Positions 1 to 10,239 of a stretch of 64,000 nucleotides of DNA are shown piece by piece. A program made the translations under genes and the position numbers. The DNA comes from Pardosa pseudoannulata (taxonomy: Eukaryota; Arthropoda; Arachnida; Araneae; Lycosidae). Every line of letters begins with the position of its first letter. Position 1 is the first letter of the stretch. The stretch is taken from contig CM063504.1 of assembly GCA_032207245.1 (NCBI GenBank), positions 19,691,907-19,755,906 on the forward strand, given 5' to 3'. The notes beneath the pieces were generated by a model. That model had not been told where the DNA came from and did no database searches. It saw only the letters and a list, made by a program, of their open reading frames with translations.

Positions 1-159
1 CAATGTGTATACACACATACACTAAAGAGCCATTGCATTACGACCACCCTCCATTTATAACAATGGTCTCGCCCAGGAACAAAATCACTGTGTAAGCGCA
101 GCTGATGTTGGAGTATACAAAGCGACTATGCATTGTGTGTCTAAACTTAGCGCGATTAG

Positions 160-375
160 CGATATAGGGGGAAAAGCAGCTGATTTATCGGATTTTGATA
201 AAGGTCAAATCGGCGACTGGGAGCATCAATATCAGAAACGGCACGTTTAGCAGGCTATTCACGTGTAGTTGATGTGAGCGCATATCGGAAGTGATGTATG
301 GATGCTGAAACAACAAATCACAAGGTTAGTGGTGTGTAGTTCAAGGAGCATTGATTCCAGAAGAGAGCGGAGATT
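160..375 (+). pseudogene. Tc1-like transposase relic, N-terminal part
   Basis: From about 170 the frame reads ADLSDFDKGQI. After a one-base shift near 230 it reads ISETARLAGYSRVV and SAYRK before a stop. This matches the N-terminal helix-turn-helix region of Tc1-type transposases (LSDFDRGQIVGARL type). The frame is broken and followed by the end of another element, so it is a dead fragment. Confidence 0.5.
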
Positions 376-381
376 GCTACG

Positions 382-430
382 CAAGCCGTAACTAGGGCGT
401 GGAAGAGGTGACATTTGCCAATGACGTATC
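382..430 (+). mobile_element. hAT-type terminal fragment
   Basis: CAAGCCGTAACTAGGG and the next 30 bp match, in reverse complement, the end at 14889-14972 (CCGTAACTAG, GTGG, GGTG, CATTTGCC in order). The CAGGGCCGTAACTAG type of terminus belongs to hAT elements. It seems to interrupt the Tc1 relic to its left; no partner end was found nearby. Confidence 0.4.
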
Positions 431-599
431 AATCATAGGGACGTCGCACCATGATGTAAATGGGGTTCGAAAGAGGACGATTCACTCCTAGTAGTAACTA
501 CCTCGGGCCAGCAAAACTCATTTTATGCCTTCCACAGGATGTTATGATAAATGTCCACATTTCAGTTAAAAATTGTCAGGATACATTTAAGAAATAAGG

Positions 600-2500
600 G
601 ACTTGAAAAAAAAATCTAATAGATAGGCATTTATTATTAAGTACTTTGGAATTATTTATCAGTAAAGTATGTTTAATGTGTAAAAATGGATTATGCCAAA
701 TCTCTCTGATAAAATACAGAGCACAATGTAAATGTATTCGGAGAAGGGCAGGGTGCAGCGCCTTTTACATCAAATCATTCTACCTTATTACCAACACTAT
801 TCACTTAAACGACTCCCAAGTGGTCCCCTTACTTCTCTAAATTCGTTTTTGGTCCTAGTGGTTTGATATCCCTCAAAAGTGGAATAATAACTGTGCAAAT
901 TCCTTGTTAAATGGCTTTTCACATTGTTCGGGAGGAGTACCGATTTGTAGCGGAATGAAGAACTGGGGAGGGATAAATAGTGTATTCTACCAGCAATACA
1001 GATTTATATAGGAAATACATACAAAAACCGGACACCAGACAAAATTGACCGAGAAGGAAGATAAATAGACAATTGTGGGTTGGGCTGAACGTATGATTCC
1101 TTCATTAGGAACAAAACTGATTAAAGAACCATTTACCTCAACAGACCTTGTCTTGAATAGTTTTCTCTTTGAAGAAGGAATTGCACATCTGGTCTTCAAA
1201 AGTATCGTAACCTAAAGCTCTATTATTCTTAGACTGGGCTAGGTATTTTAACTAAGTCATTAAATAAATGTCTTAGTTTTAAACAGGGACGGCATAATTA
1301 AAAATTCTTAAGTATAGAGAATTCATACAAATCTTCAAGCGCAAATTAAACTGTAGTTGATTTATTGGCCTAATGAACGATTTCTATAATAAAATTTTAA
1401 GTGATAGATGTAACTAGAAAGAAGGCCCAGAAAGTCCAATACCATCGACAGAGATACGACGGTGCCGGTTCAGCTAACCCATCGCGACAGAGTAGTTGCA
1501 CATTGAAAAGATACTAGCAGTCTTTGATTATTTCAGATTTCCAAATTAGATACGCATTTAAAATTGTTACATCGAAGAGTGCCGTTAAACTGGCCACATC
1601 GTGCAAAAAGGTCAGACATTTTTAATATTTTTCCTTTTACTTTAATATATTTAGTTTTAATTTTTGTGTATCTATATAAGCATACAAAATTTATACATTG
1701 GAGGAAAAGTGAAAAAAAAACAGCATTTGAATGGTCATTAAAATCCGTTATAAACTATATGAATTAATGAGATCCTTTAGAAATGGGTCCTTAAAGTCCT
1801 TAATTTTAAACTAAGCTCCAGAAAAAGTCCTTTAAAATATGTAAATTTTTTAATTTTTCTCGTGACGCATTAATTTTTCTGTCACACATTTTGTTTAGTG
1901 ATATTATTAAGTCTAAAATAAAATGTTTCTTGCTGTAATACAAATACTTTGAAGTGATCGTTGCAAAATATTTGGTACTAGATACAGATATCACTATAAG
2001 TTATGTATATAATAGCAAGTTATATATATATATATATATATTTTTTTTTTTTCAAAAATATATATAACATCACCTTTTAAATTTTATCTCTATACAAATA
2101 TATTATTGTTAAGCCTCTATCGAACACTCACGTACAAATTTTATTTTACATGTATAGCAATTATATTTTACATGTATAAAAAGTTTGATTCTTGTTCCAT
2201 CTGGAGCCCTACATTTTGCTACAGGACTAGCGCCTCCTGCTTTACTATAATCAATACACACATTTCATTAAAGTGTTAGCTTATAAAAAAGAATCAGCCG
2301 TAAACAATTTTTAATAAAATTTCTATCAGATATAACAGGTTTAGCTTCTTAAATACCAAAAACTTCACTCGTCAAAGTTAATGAACAAATCATTTTTAGA
2401 AGCATAATATTTGGGCTCTTCAGTATATTTTAAAAATTATTCAGTAGAAACATAAAACCCCCTCGTACCTCATGAAATATGTTTTTACTTTAAAGTGGTT
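600..2500. other. Gene-free AT-rich sequence
   Basis: No coding signal seen. Short open frames here have no recognisable motif. Contains a (TA)n tract at about 2021-2040 running into a T tract. A stretch at 1430-1500 is GC-richer but unrecognised. Confidence 0.5.
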
Positions 2501-2546
2501 AAGTGCCGGCTATGTTGGATTCTCTAGCTTCGTGTTAATCTATGAA

Positions 2547-2873
2547 GAACGATGGCCGAATTTTAGGGTGCTACTATAGAGCAATTTGTCGCAACGTCAC
2601 GAACTACTATAATGTCCTTCCCATTCATCATTTTCATGTTCACAACAGCCAATGGACAAACAATAAACTGCCTTTCCGTTTGAAACTAAAGCCAAAATTG
2701 TCATAAATTGAGATTTGCCCTACTGCGTGAAATCACCTTAATCGATACCGGAGTTTGAGGTTACTAATTTCACTGCTGGAATGGATGTTCGGAATCGGTT
2801 TCAGCAGTAGTTTCCGGTCTGGAGTAGAAAAACAGTAGACTGTAGCGCCCCAAATCAAACCATCGTGTTAATT
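2547..2873 (+). repeat. tRNA-derived SINE copy, split by a MITE
   Basis: The tRNA-like head (GAACGATGGCCGAATTTTAG) is at 2547-2578. The rest, TACCGGAGTTTGAGG and CACTGCTGGAATGGATG to AGTAGACTGTAGCGCC, resumes at 2741. A 160-bp MITE sits exactly between them. Confidence 0.65.
2579..2738 (+). mobile_element. TA-flanked MITE, family M1, copy 1
   Basis: 160 bp with imperfect inverted ends (GCAATTTGTCGCA on the left, rc AGGTGATTTCACGCA on the right) and TA at 2577-2578 and 2739-2740, as for Tc1/mariner-type MITEs. The same family is at 3558-3714 and 10081-10237. Confidence 0.6.
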
Positions 2874-3398
2874 TATGGATTAAAACTATATGGGAAGTTT
2901 GTATTGAAAGATTTATTTCAACACTTTCCATACAGCGGATAATTCTGCAAGTTATGCATGACACAATTTTTGATAAGAATGCGAAATATAAGACTTAATT
3001 TTTAATTTTTGGTGAGTATTTCATGTAATTGTCACATTGTTTGCTTGTCACTAGAAAATGTAAGAACTGTAAGAACAAAAAGGAAATGTATACCTTTAAA
3101 CGAGAGAGTGGCTGTACTAAAAAATAATTCTAAATTTATTTTTATCCTTATAAGGTCATAAATAAAAAAGTGCATGTGACAAATCAAGGATATATTGCAT
3201 AACAGTTGTTAGAAATAACCGTAGATTACAGCTATGAAACTGAACTCCGTCAGACCATAACATTGATTTTACGATTATCTTTAATTTCCTTGAATTAAAT
3301 GAGTAGTTAATCTAGGTAAGATCAGTCCTTAGTTCTTTTTTTATAAAATAAAATGTTTTTTTAGTTCTTTGCACTTTTTTTATATGAATTACCTCTAA

Positions 3399-3533
3399 GG
3401 GCCAGTCTCACCAAAGTCGTTTAAAGGCTAACCGCGATTAATCTCTGTTTAAACGGATCATTGTCTCCTACCATTGGTTGGCGCCATGGGTTAAACGCAG
3501 TTAACCGTTAAACGACTTTGGTGAGACCTGCCC
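3399..3533. mobile_element. Small MITE, Harbinger-like (TAA target duplication)
   Basis: 135 bp with inverted ends GGGCCAGTCTCACCAAAGTC and GGGCAGGTCTCACCAAAGTC (1-2 differences, arms about 25 bp). It is flanked by TAA at 3396-3398 and 3534-3536. A 3-bp TWA duplication is typical of PIF/Harbinger elements. No coding capacity. Confidence 0.6.
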
Positions 3534-3557
3534 TAAATTTTGTTGAAAATGAGAATA

Positions 3558-3714
3558 AAGTAATTTCATGAAACGTCATGAACTACTAGAATGCCCTTCC
3601 CATTCATTTTCATATTTACAACAGCCAATAAGAAAATAATGAATTACCCTTCCGTTTGAAACTAAATCCAGAATTGTCATATGTTGAGATGTACCCTGCT
3701 GCGTGAAATCGCCT
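3558..3714 (+). mobile_element. TA-flanked MITE, family M1, copy 2
   Basis: 157 bp, alignable along its length with 2579-2738 (CGTCATGAACTACTA, CCTTCCCATTCAT, CCTTCCGTTTGAAACTAAA, CTGCGTGAAATC). TA lies at 3556-3557 and 3715-3716. It abuts the next MITE on its right. Confidence 0.6.
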
Positions 3715-3718
3715 TATA

Positions 3719-3877
3719 GGCCCTTACTCTGGACGTTGCGGTTCGTTTCGCATCTTCGTTGTGACGTCATTTTGATGTCAGCCTGAGGACATTATGTGAG
3801 CAAATGATCAAGCTGACGTCAAAGTGACGTCACAAACGAAGGTGCGAAACGAACCGCAACGTCTAGAGTAAGCCCCA
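3719..3877. mobile_element. Hairpin MITE, family M2, copy 1
   Basis: Almost entirely an inverted repeat: the left arm begins GGCCCTTACTCTGGACGTTG and the right arm mirrors it over about 60 bp, with a short centre (GACATTATGTGAGCAAATG). Contains GTGACGTCA twice. TA on both sides is possible (3717-3718, 3878-3879). A relative is at 6847-7001. Confidence 0.6.
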
Positions 3878-4007
3878 TAGAAAAATGTGCAAGCTCTAAA
3901 CAACTCGTTTGTTGCCATGTCTCTCGACTTGTTCTCGCCTCAGCAATGAACTGAAAATGGTACAGAAAAATATAAATGTGGTTTAATTTTTTAATGGTTG
4001 AATGAGT

Positions 4008-4044
<37 letters not shown>

Positions 4045-4049
4045 GTCTA

Positions 4050-5268
4050 TAGAGTCATGATATTTTTGCCGCAATAACTTATAGGTCGTTGATAGCTCGT
4101 TCAGAGTCATAGCTACTGGGGTACTTAGAGACACGGCGATTTCAATGGTCAATTATGAGACTGATACTTAAGGTAAATAATTATTTTTATAAAGTTTGTG
4201 AATTCGTATATTGTTTTACAATTTAACACGAAGTCAATCGAAAGGGGGCTTTAACCTTAAAAATATTGAATTGTTTCAACTGGGTCATAGAGTTCTCACA
4301 TATACAAACATATATGAAAAAAAATGTATATCTGTATTTTTACTAATTTGAAAGTTACTTGTGCATATGATATAATTTATAACATTTCTTAGCAAATGAA
4401 AGCTGTAAATGTATTTTTCCGTGTTTTGTTTACCTTCAAACTAAACTATATGCATTACAAATTCCAAGTCTTATTTTGTGTTAAACATGCAAACATTAAA
4501 TTATGTATAGCAATTTTCTGTAATGTATAGGATAAAACTATGAATGGAATAAGTAGAATGTTCACTCATTATTGTATTATACACAAATATTTAAAAAAGA
4601 TCAGAATGCATTGTATTTAATAGTGTCAGTTGTTTTTTTTTCTTTTTTTTTAATAAAATATAATTCTAGAGGTATCTAAAAATTTCTACACAAATTTACG
4701 TAGGAAGCATTTATAGAACACATTTGGAGTAGATTTGAGATGAAAGGATTATAAAAACATTTTACAGTTTAAAAAAATTAAATGACTTGATTGGAGTTTA
4801 TTCTTTTAAACTGCCTTAAATTGGCTTCTAAATTACAAAACAATTCCAATACTTACAATGATAGTCGTTTGTTTTAAACAAATGACATGTCCCTTAAAAA
4901 TTGAACGGTGTTTAGTTCCATTTTGCTGTTTTTCAGACGAGTTTACTTGAACAATTTTAAATAAAATCACTTTACGTATGCATTCTAGTATGATTCAAGG
5001 TTCAATTTTTGTACTCTATAGATAAGTTTATATTAATACTTTTACAATCTGAATTTTTAAAAGTATTTATGCACGTATAAATACTTTTAACAAGAGATTT
5101 TTTTTTAATTTTATATCTATTAACAGATTAAAGACAGATTGTGTTTTAGATTTGTGTTAACAAACGTGATTTATGAGTCTCGTTACATTTTAGCCATTTT
5201 TTTAGTGACCATTAATCTATAAACCAATAATCGTTCAAAAATGTAAGAACATTCCAGATTTTGTCATT
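4050..5268. other. Gene-free AT-rich sequence
   Basis: No gene seen. A T-run lies at 4009-4040. The rest is simple AT-rich DNA without repeats I recognise. Confidence 0.5.
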
Positions 5269-5271
5269 GTA

Positions 5272-6162
5272 CAGTAGATTCCGCTGAATGTGATCGCGGT
5301 TAATGTTATCAATCGCTTATTGTTATCGAAATCACTTGGTCCAGATTTTCTCTATTCATTTGTATGTTAAAGTTATCGCTTTGTGATCGTTACATCGGTT
5401 AATGTTATCAGTTTTTGAACTTTATTTTAACTGGTATATGAATATTCAATGTATTCAGAAGGAACCCATTCTTTTCTTTCCCTTCGTTCTTGTTTTAATT
5501 TCCGAGAATTCTCCCTCTTCCACCTAGAGAAAAAACAAAGGAGCGGGAATTTACACATTCCTGGAATTTTTCAGAAATACGCACGCCCTGCTGGTGGTCA
5601 GTAGTTGTCAGATTAGCAGAAAGTAACAAATTCTATTCGGAACTGAGTAGTGTATTCACATTTTATGTCTTGCTCGCTTTCGTGCAGTTTGTCGATATGG
5701 AAGCCAGAAAGCGAAATGATTTAACATTAAAACTAAATATCGAAATTTTAAATCGTTATGACAGATTACGAAATATAAGTCAGCGCAATGCTGCAGCACA
5801 GTTAAACAATTCTCAGCTTCTGGATTGGATTGAAAATGTTGAAACGTGGAGTACAACACCGCTTCGATGACTTTAAAAAACATGATTACGAACGATTTAT
5901 CAATGAGCTTCTTAGAAAGAATTGTAGGCAATCAACAATTGACCAATATTTTTATTACGTAAACATTTCTTATGCCTTAAAGAATAATATACAGTACATA
6001 AATATAAGGTGAGTTTTTTCATTTTATTTTGAAATTTAGTACGTGTGAATTAAAGGGAGGGGGTAAATTTATCTAATTTTGTATATCGTTTATTGTTATC
6101 AATCGTTTATTGTTATCAAAATCACGGTGTCCCAAACTGATCACATTAAGCGGAGCCCACTG
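5272..6162 (+). mobile_element. Tigger/pogo-like deletion derivative, copy 1
   Basis: 891 bp bounded by CAGTAGATTCCGCTGAATGT and, in reverse, CAGTGGGCTCCGCTTAATGT, with TA at 5270-5271 and 6163-6164. At 5698-5840 a frame reads MEARKRNDLTLKLNIEIL, SQRNAAAQLNNSQ: the CENP-B/pogo N-terminal helix-turn-helix. It then jumps to the transposase C-terminus ([23 protein letters not shown]). The DDE core is missing, so it is non-autonomous. The copy at 33649-34527 has the same deletion. Confidence 0.75.
5698..5868 (+). pseudogene. Tigger/pogo-type transposase remnant (N-terminal DNA-binding part)
   Basis: About 57 codons from ATG at 5698, ending in a stop soon after the internal deletion junction. KRNDLTLKLNIEIL and ISQRNAAAQLN match the psq/CENP-B N-terminal HTH of pogo-family transposases. 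The C-terminal remnant continues in another frame to about 6010. Confidence 0.65.
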
Positions 6163-6846
6163 TATTATTATTATTTCAAATTTTTAAAAAACTTTTAAGA
6201 GAGCACGTTAAAATTACGGCCTCACAGTTCTAGTTGTTAATGCTTTTTTACTCATGATATGACAGTGGGAATGAAAAATCCTATTCATTCTCATAGAATT
6301 TGGTTATAAATCCCGAATTCCACATTAAAAAAAATTCTTCATATACATAACCTTTATTTGACGATTTACCTTTTCACTTGGCTAATTTCTTGTGCGTTTG
6401 TAAATATGTAGCTGTAGAAATATTAGTAATCATTGAATTTTCTTAATTAACTGATTGAATCCATTGTATAGTTATTTTGAAAAAAATATATTTTTATTTA
6501 CTAGTAATGATATCTGTTGATAGTCGTCTATTTGCTTATTGTCTGATTTTAAACTGATTGGCCATCCTTCCATATCCTTAACAAATGGTTGTCATTTTTT
6601 AATACAAATTTTATAGCTTTCACTCTTTAGGACTGTATTTTATTAATGGATTAATCGTTAGAAATTTCCTATAGTCGTAATTGTTATTGAATTTGTTGTA
6701 ATGTAGCTAATTTTTATTTCCCTTCGAATTATACCTAACGGAGATTTATTAGTATGTATCTGCTCCAAATGCACATATCTTAAAAATCTCTTTTCGGTTG
6801 AATCATTTTTCTGTAATTCGAAAGGTGAGTAACATTTTAAACCTTG

Positions 6847-7001
6847 GACCTTACTCTGTATATTGCGGTTCGTTTCGAACCTTCGTTGTGAAGCCATTTT
6901 GACATCAGCTTGCGGACATTATGTGAGCAAATGATCAAGCTGACTTCAAAGTGACGTCACAAAGAATGTTCGACCAAACTCGAAACGTCCAGAGTACGGA
7001 A
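6847..7001. mobile_element. Hairpin MITE, family M2, copy 2
   Basis: Starts GGACCTTACTCTG and TTGCGGTTCGTTTCG, shares the centre GACATTATGTGAGCAAATG and GTGACGTCAC with copy 1, and ends CGTCCAGAGTACGG. The right arm is more diverged than in copy 1. Confidence 0.55.
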
Positions 7002-7342
7002 GAAACAATTCGTAGCACTCTCGAAAGCTCTCTGAAGTACAGGTAGGAGATCTAAGCACAGTTAGTTCTGAAGAACTGCAAACAATCCTGAAGAAGATTA
7101 TATTAGAAAAAGGAAAACCAAAGCACAGGGTATCGCTTCAATCTCAGCAAGAGATATATCCCAAGACGGCATTTCGCTAAATGAAACTCTCCGATGGAGA
7201 GACTGGTCGAGGCGACCTCCGAGTTAGCAGATGCTGGCTATTCTTTCAAGAAAAGATCCCAAGGTGGGATTATAGCAAAAAACTGTCCGGTAGAGAGACT
7301 GGTCAAGGCGACCTCTGAATTAGCTGGTTGCTAACAAACTTC

Positions 7343-7379
<37 letters not shown>
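7002..7379 (+). repeat. Retroposon-like repeat with two 98-bp units and an A34 tail
   Basis: Two tandem units begin at 7160 and 7258. Each holds CCCAAG, CCGRTRGAGAGACTGGTC, RAGGCGACCTC and GARTTAGC. A run of 34 A follows at 7346-7379. A 3' A tail suggests a retroposed sequence; the family is not recognised. Confidence 0.4.
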
Positions 7380-7383
<4 letters not shown>

Positions 7384-8620
7384 TTTTCGTCTCTTTCTAA
7401 GGGAGGGGCCTCACCCACAATTTCATTATTGGGTCACCTAGCGATGACCTCACCTTCAATCAACTGGATTGGTCCGGGTTAAACAATCATCGACCGCAAA
7501 GCCAGGGTCCCTGGAATTCTTAGCGGTTACATCTGAGTAGCGGCAAGTCCTTTGTCGTTCCCGTGATCATTTTTTTTGACTGTCAGTGAAGGTGTCATGT
7601 CGTCTGATATATTGTTCCTTTACTATAGAGCACAGCCGTGTAGACTTCATGGTGCCGGGGAAAACAATCCTTTTGTCTCCACACAAGTCCACCTCTCAAA
7701 GCAAAGTTCTTTGATGACGATACACCGCTAAATCACGCCGTTACAAAACCAATCTTCTACAAGATTAGTAGAAACATAAGGACATCAATAGAGGGAGCAA
7801 TGGTCAGAAGAGTTATATGGTATAGGAGTATGGAGTAATAATTGTGTAGCGGAGGAAGGACAGAGAGAGGGAGGAGTAAAAAAAAGAACCTATGTAACCT
7901 GTGTAAAATCGACTACATAGACTAGCTTAAAGAAAGTTTACAGCCTTTAAGAAAGTTCTATATTTTGATTGCACGTTTCTGAATTCATATTCCTTGATCA
8001 ATCTGATAAATTGGACCATACGGTTAATCCGCGTTCTACTTTATTAGAGATATTAATGTTGCCAATCAATGTCAGATAAAAGTACATAAGTGTTTTTTTT
8101 TATATTAAACGGCTTGCAAAATGTATATATTAGATATTTATTAATCTTACAAGCAAAAATTAGGAGAAGAATAAACTGTTGTATGTTTTTAACTACGTTT
8201 AACAATAAGGTAACAAAATTAAAAAAAAAAACCAAAAAAAATCACACTAAATACATTATAAGTAGATTAATAAAACTGCAACAAACTACTTATATGAAAG
8301 TTTAGTGGTCATGACAGGTATTTCGTTATCAGCCAACATATGTGACAATTTTAAATTTAATCATCGATTATTTTTTGTTGCAATGAAAATTTTATCACCG
8401 GTATTAACAACAAATTCTTTTCATAAAAGTCTATTTTACACACAAACAAATATCTGGCGTTTAAGTTATATATCTTTGAAAATTAAAGTGTGTTTGTTTG
8501 TGTGTTTTTTATGCATAACCACAGGGTTTCACTAAATGAATTCAACGTGATTCTAAACTGCATTCAGATTTAGAGGAGTATGAAGATAAACAAATTATTG
8601 AGTGTGTACGAGATAATTCT
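7380..8620. other. Gene-free sequence
   Basis: 7380-7900 is less AT-rich than average and may be old transposon sequence, but I recognise no protein or terminus. 7900-8620 is AT-rich with no signal; short open frames at 8090-8535 look like chance. Confidence 0.4.
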
Positions 8621-8622
8621 CA

Positions 8623-8930
8623 GCCAAAAAACAAACCATTTTTTTACCTGCCTCATAGGGTACTTTACAATTCTGGAAAATTAAAAATTTTTACTGATCC
8701 CATCATATGACGGGACTATATGCTAGTACATATTACAGAAACAACTATGTTTATTCTCCAATAATTTGAACTGCACTGTGTAGAATTTAAAGATTAGTAA
8801 TAGAAAAAAATGTTTTTGTTTAAAAGTATTATATAAGCCCGTCATATGACGGGATCAGTAATTTTTTTTTAATTTTCCAGAATTGTAAAGTACCCTATGA
8901 GGCAGGTAAAATAATGGTTTGTTTTTTGGC
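8623..8930. mobile_element. Large palindromic element (MITE-like)
   Basis: Arms at 8623-8714 and 8838-8930 are inverted copies of about 92 bp with few differences, beginning GCCAAAAAACAAACCATT. Each ends at the self-complementary CCCGTCATATGACGGG (CCCATCATATGACGGG on the left). The 123-bp centre is AT-rich. No clear target duplication was found. Confidence 0.55.
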
Positions 8931-9499
8931 AAATTTTGGCGTTTTGGAGCAAATCTTGCAACAAAAAATAATCCATGATTAAATTTAAAATTATCCCATA
9001 CGTGCCTAACCTATTATTTTAGCCAAGTATTAAAGAAAATAATTATTTACGTAATATCTCAGTTCAGTGATAAAACTTATGAAAATAATGCAGACAATAT
9101 TTAAATAATTTAAAATAAGAAATGATAAAATGAAATGGTTAAAGGAATGACGTCATAACGTTAGAAAACATGTTATTTTCATCTACTTATAATGTGATAA
9201 ATTGATTAATTTAATCGCCTGCTCTTAACCGGGGAAAATAGGGCTTGAAATAATGGCATTAAACGCTCGAAAAGGGCGGAAGGGATGGATTTCGAACGTG
9301 TTACAGACGACAGTATTTTTCGCTGTGATATGAAGCATATTAATACCAATTTATTTTAGAATTGGATCGATAGTTTAGAGAAGATAAACTTTACTCGCTT
9401 TGAATTTTGCTAACCCTAACTCATCATGAATTTAATATGCCCATGAATATAATGTATCCATTCCAGGTCCAACCGCTTCATAAATTCAAGAACAGACGG

Positions 9500-9560
9500 A
9501 TAACTTAAGCTATTATTATATAAGGGATTCACCGGAGCGAAGCGTGGACACACTTGCTAG
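9500..9560 (+). mobile_element. Helitron-like 3' end
   Basis: TATATAAGGGATTCACC, then GGAGCGAAGCGTGG and a terminal CTAG at 9557-9560 followed by T. This resembles the CTRR terminus and GC-rich subterminal segment of animal Helitrons. The 5' end was not located and the hairpin is weak. Confidence 0.3.
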
Positions 9561-10080
9561 TATTTAATAAATTCAAATTGAAAATCTATTATATGTTTAT
9601 CTACAAATACAAACATTTAACTTTGTAATAAAGCTAAAATGGATATTCATAAATACGAAATGCTTATAATATGAAACTAGAATCCTTATTTATGCATCGT
9701 TGGAGATATAAAAGCTTCCAACACATACAGAACATTTTAAAACTAAATTGTTATTAAGGGGAAAAGTGAATTATATGAAAAATATAGTGTTTCCAATTTC
9801 TTGATAAGATTTAAGGAAATCATTGCAGCATAAAATAAAAATCTGAAAAAATCCACACTTTAATTTTTCAAAGAAAAGAAATTACTTGCATTAAAAAATA
9901 GATAAAAATGCAATAGATGAGTGTTCCCGATGCCACATTGACAACATAAAGGTATTGTGATTTCTGTAAATTGAGCTCATTAAAATAAAGCCTTTTGAAA
10001 TTAGCGTGACAGATTATAAAGCAAGAAAAAACATTACAAATTTTTCATTTATAGAGACTGGTGTAACAGATTCGCGAATA

Positions 10081-10237
10081 AGACGATTTTACGCAGTAGA
10101 GCAAATCTCAAAATATGACAATTCTGGCTTTAGTTTCAAACGGAAAGGCAGTTTATTGTTTGTCTATTGGCTGTTGTAAACATAAAAATGAATGGGAAGG
10201 GCATTATAGTAATTCGTGACCTTGCGACAAATTGCCT
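10081..10237 (-). mobile_element. TA-flanked MITE, family M1, copy 3
   Basis: 157 bp, reverse-oriented copy of the elements at 2579 and 3558. Ends AGACGATTTTACGCA and, reversed, AGGCAATTTGTCGCA, with TA at 10079-10080 and 10238-10239. Confidence 0.6.
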
Positions 10238-10239
10238 TA

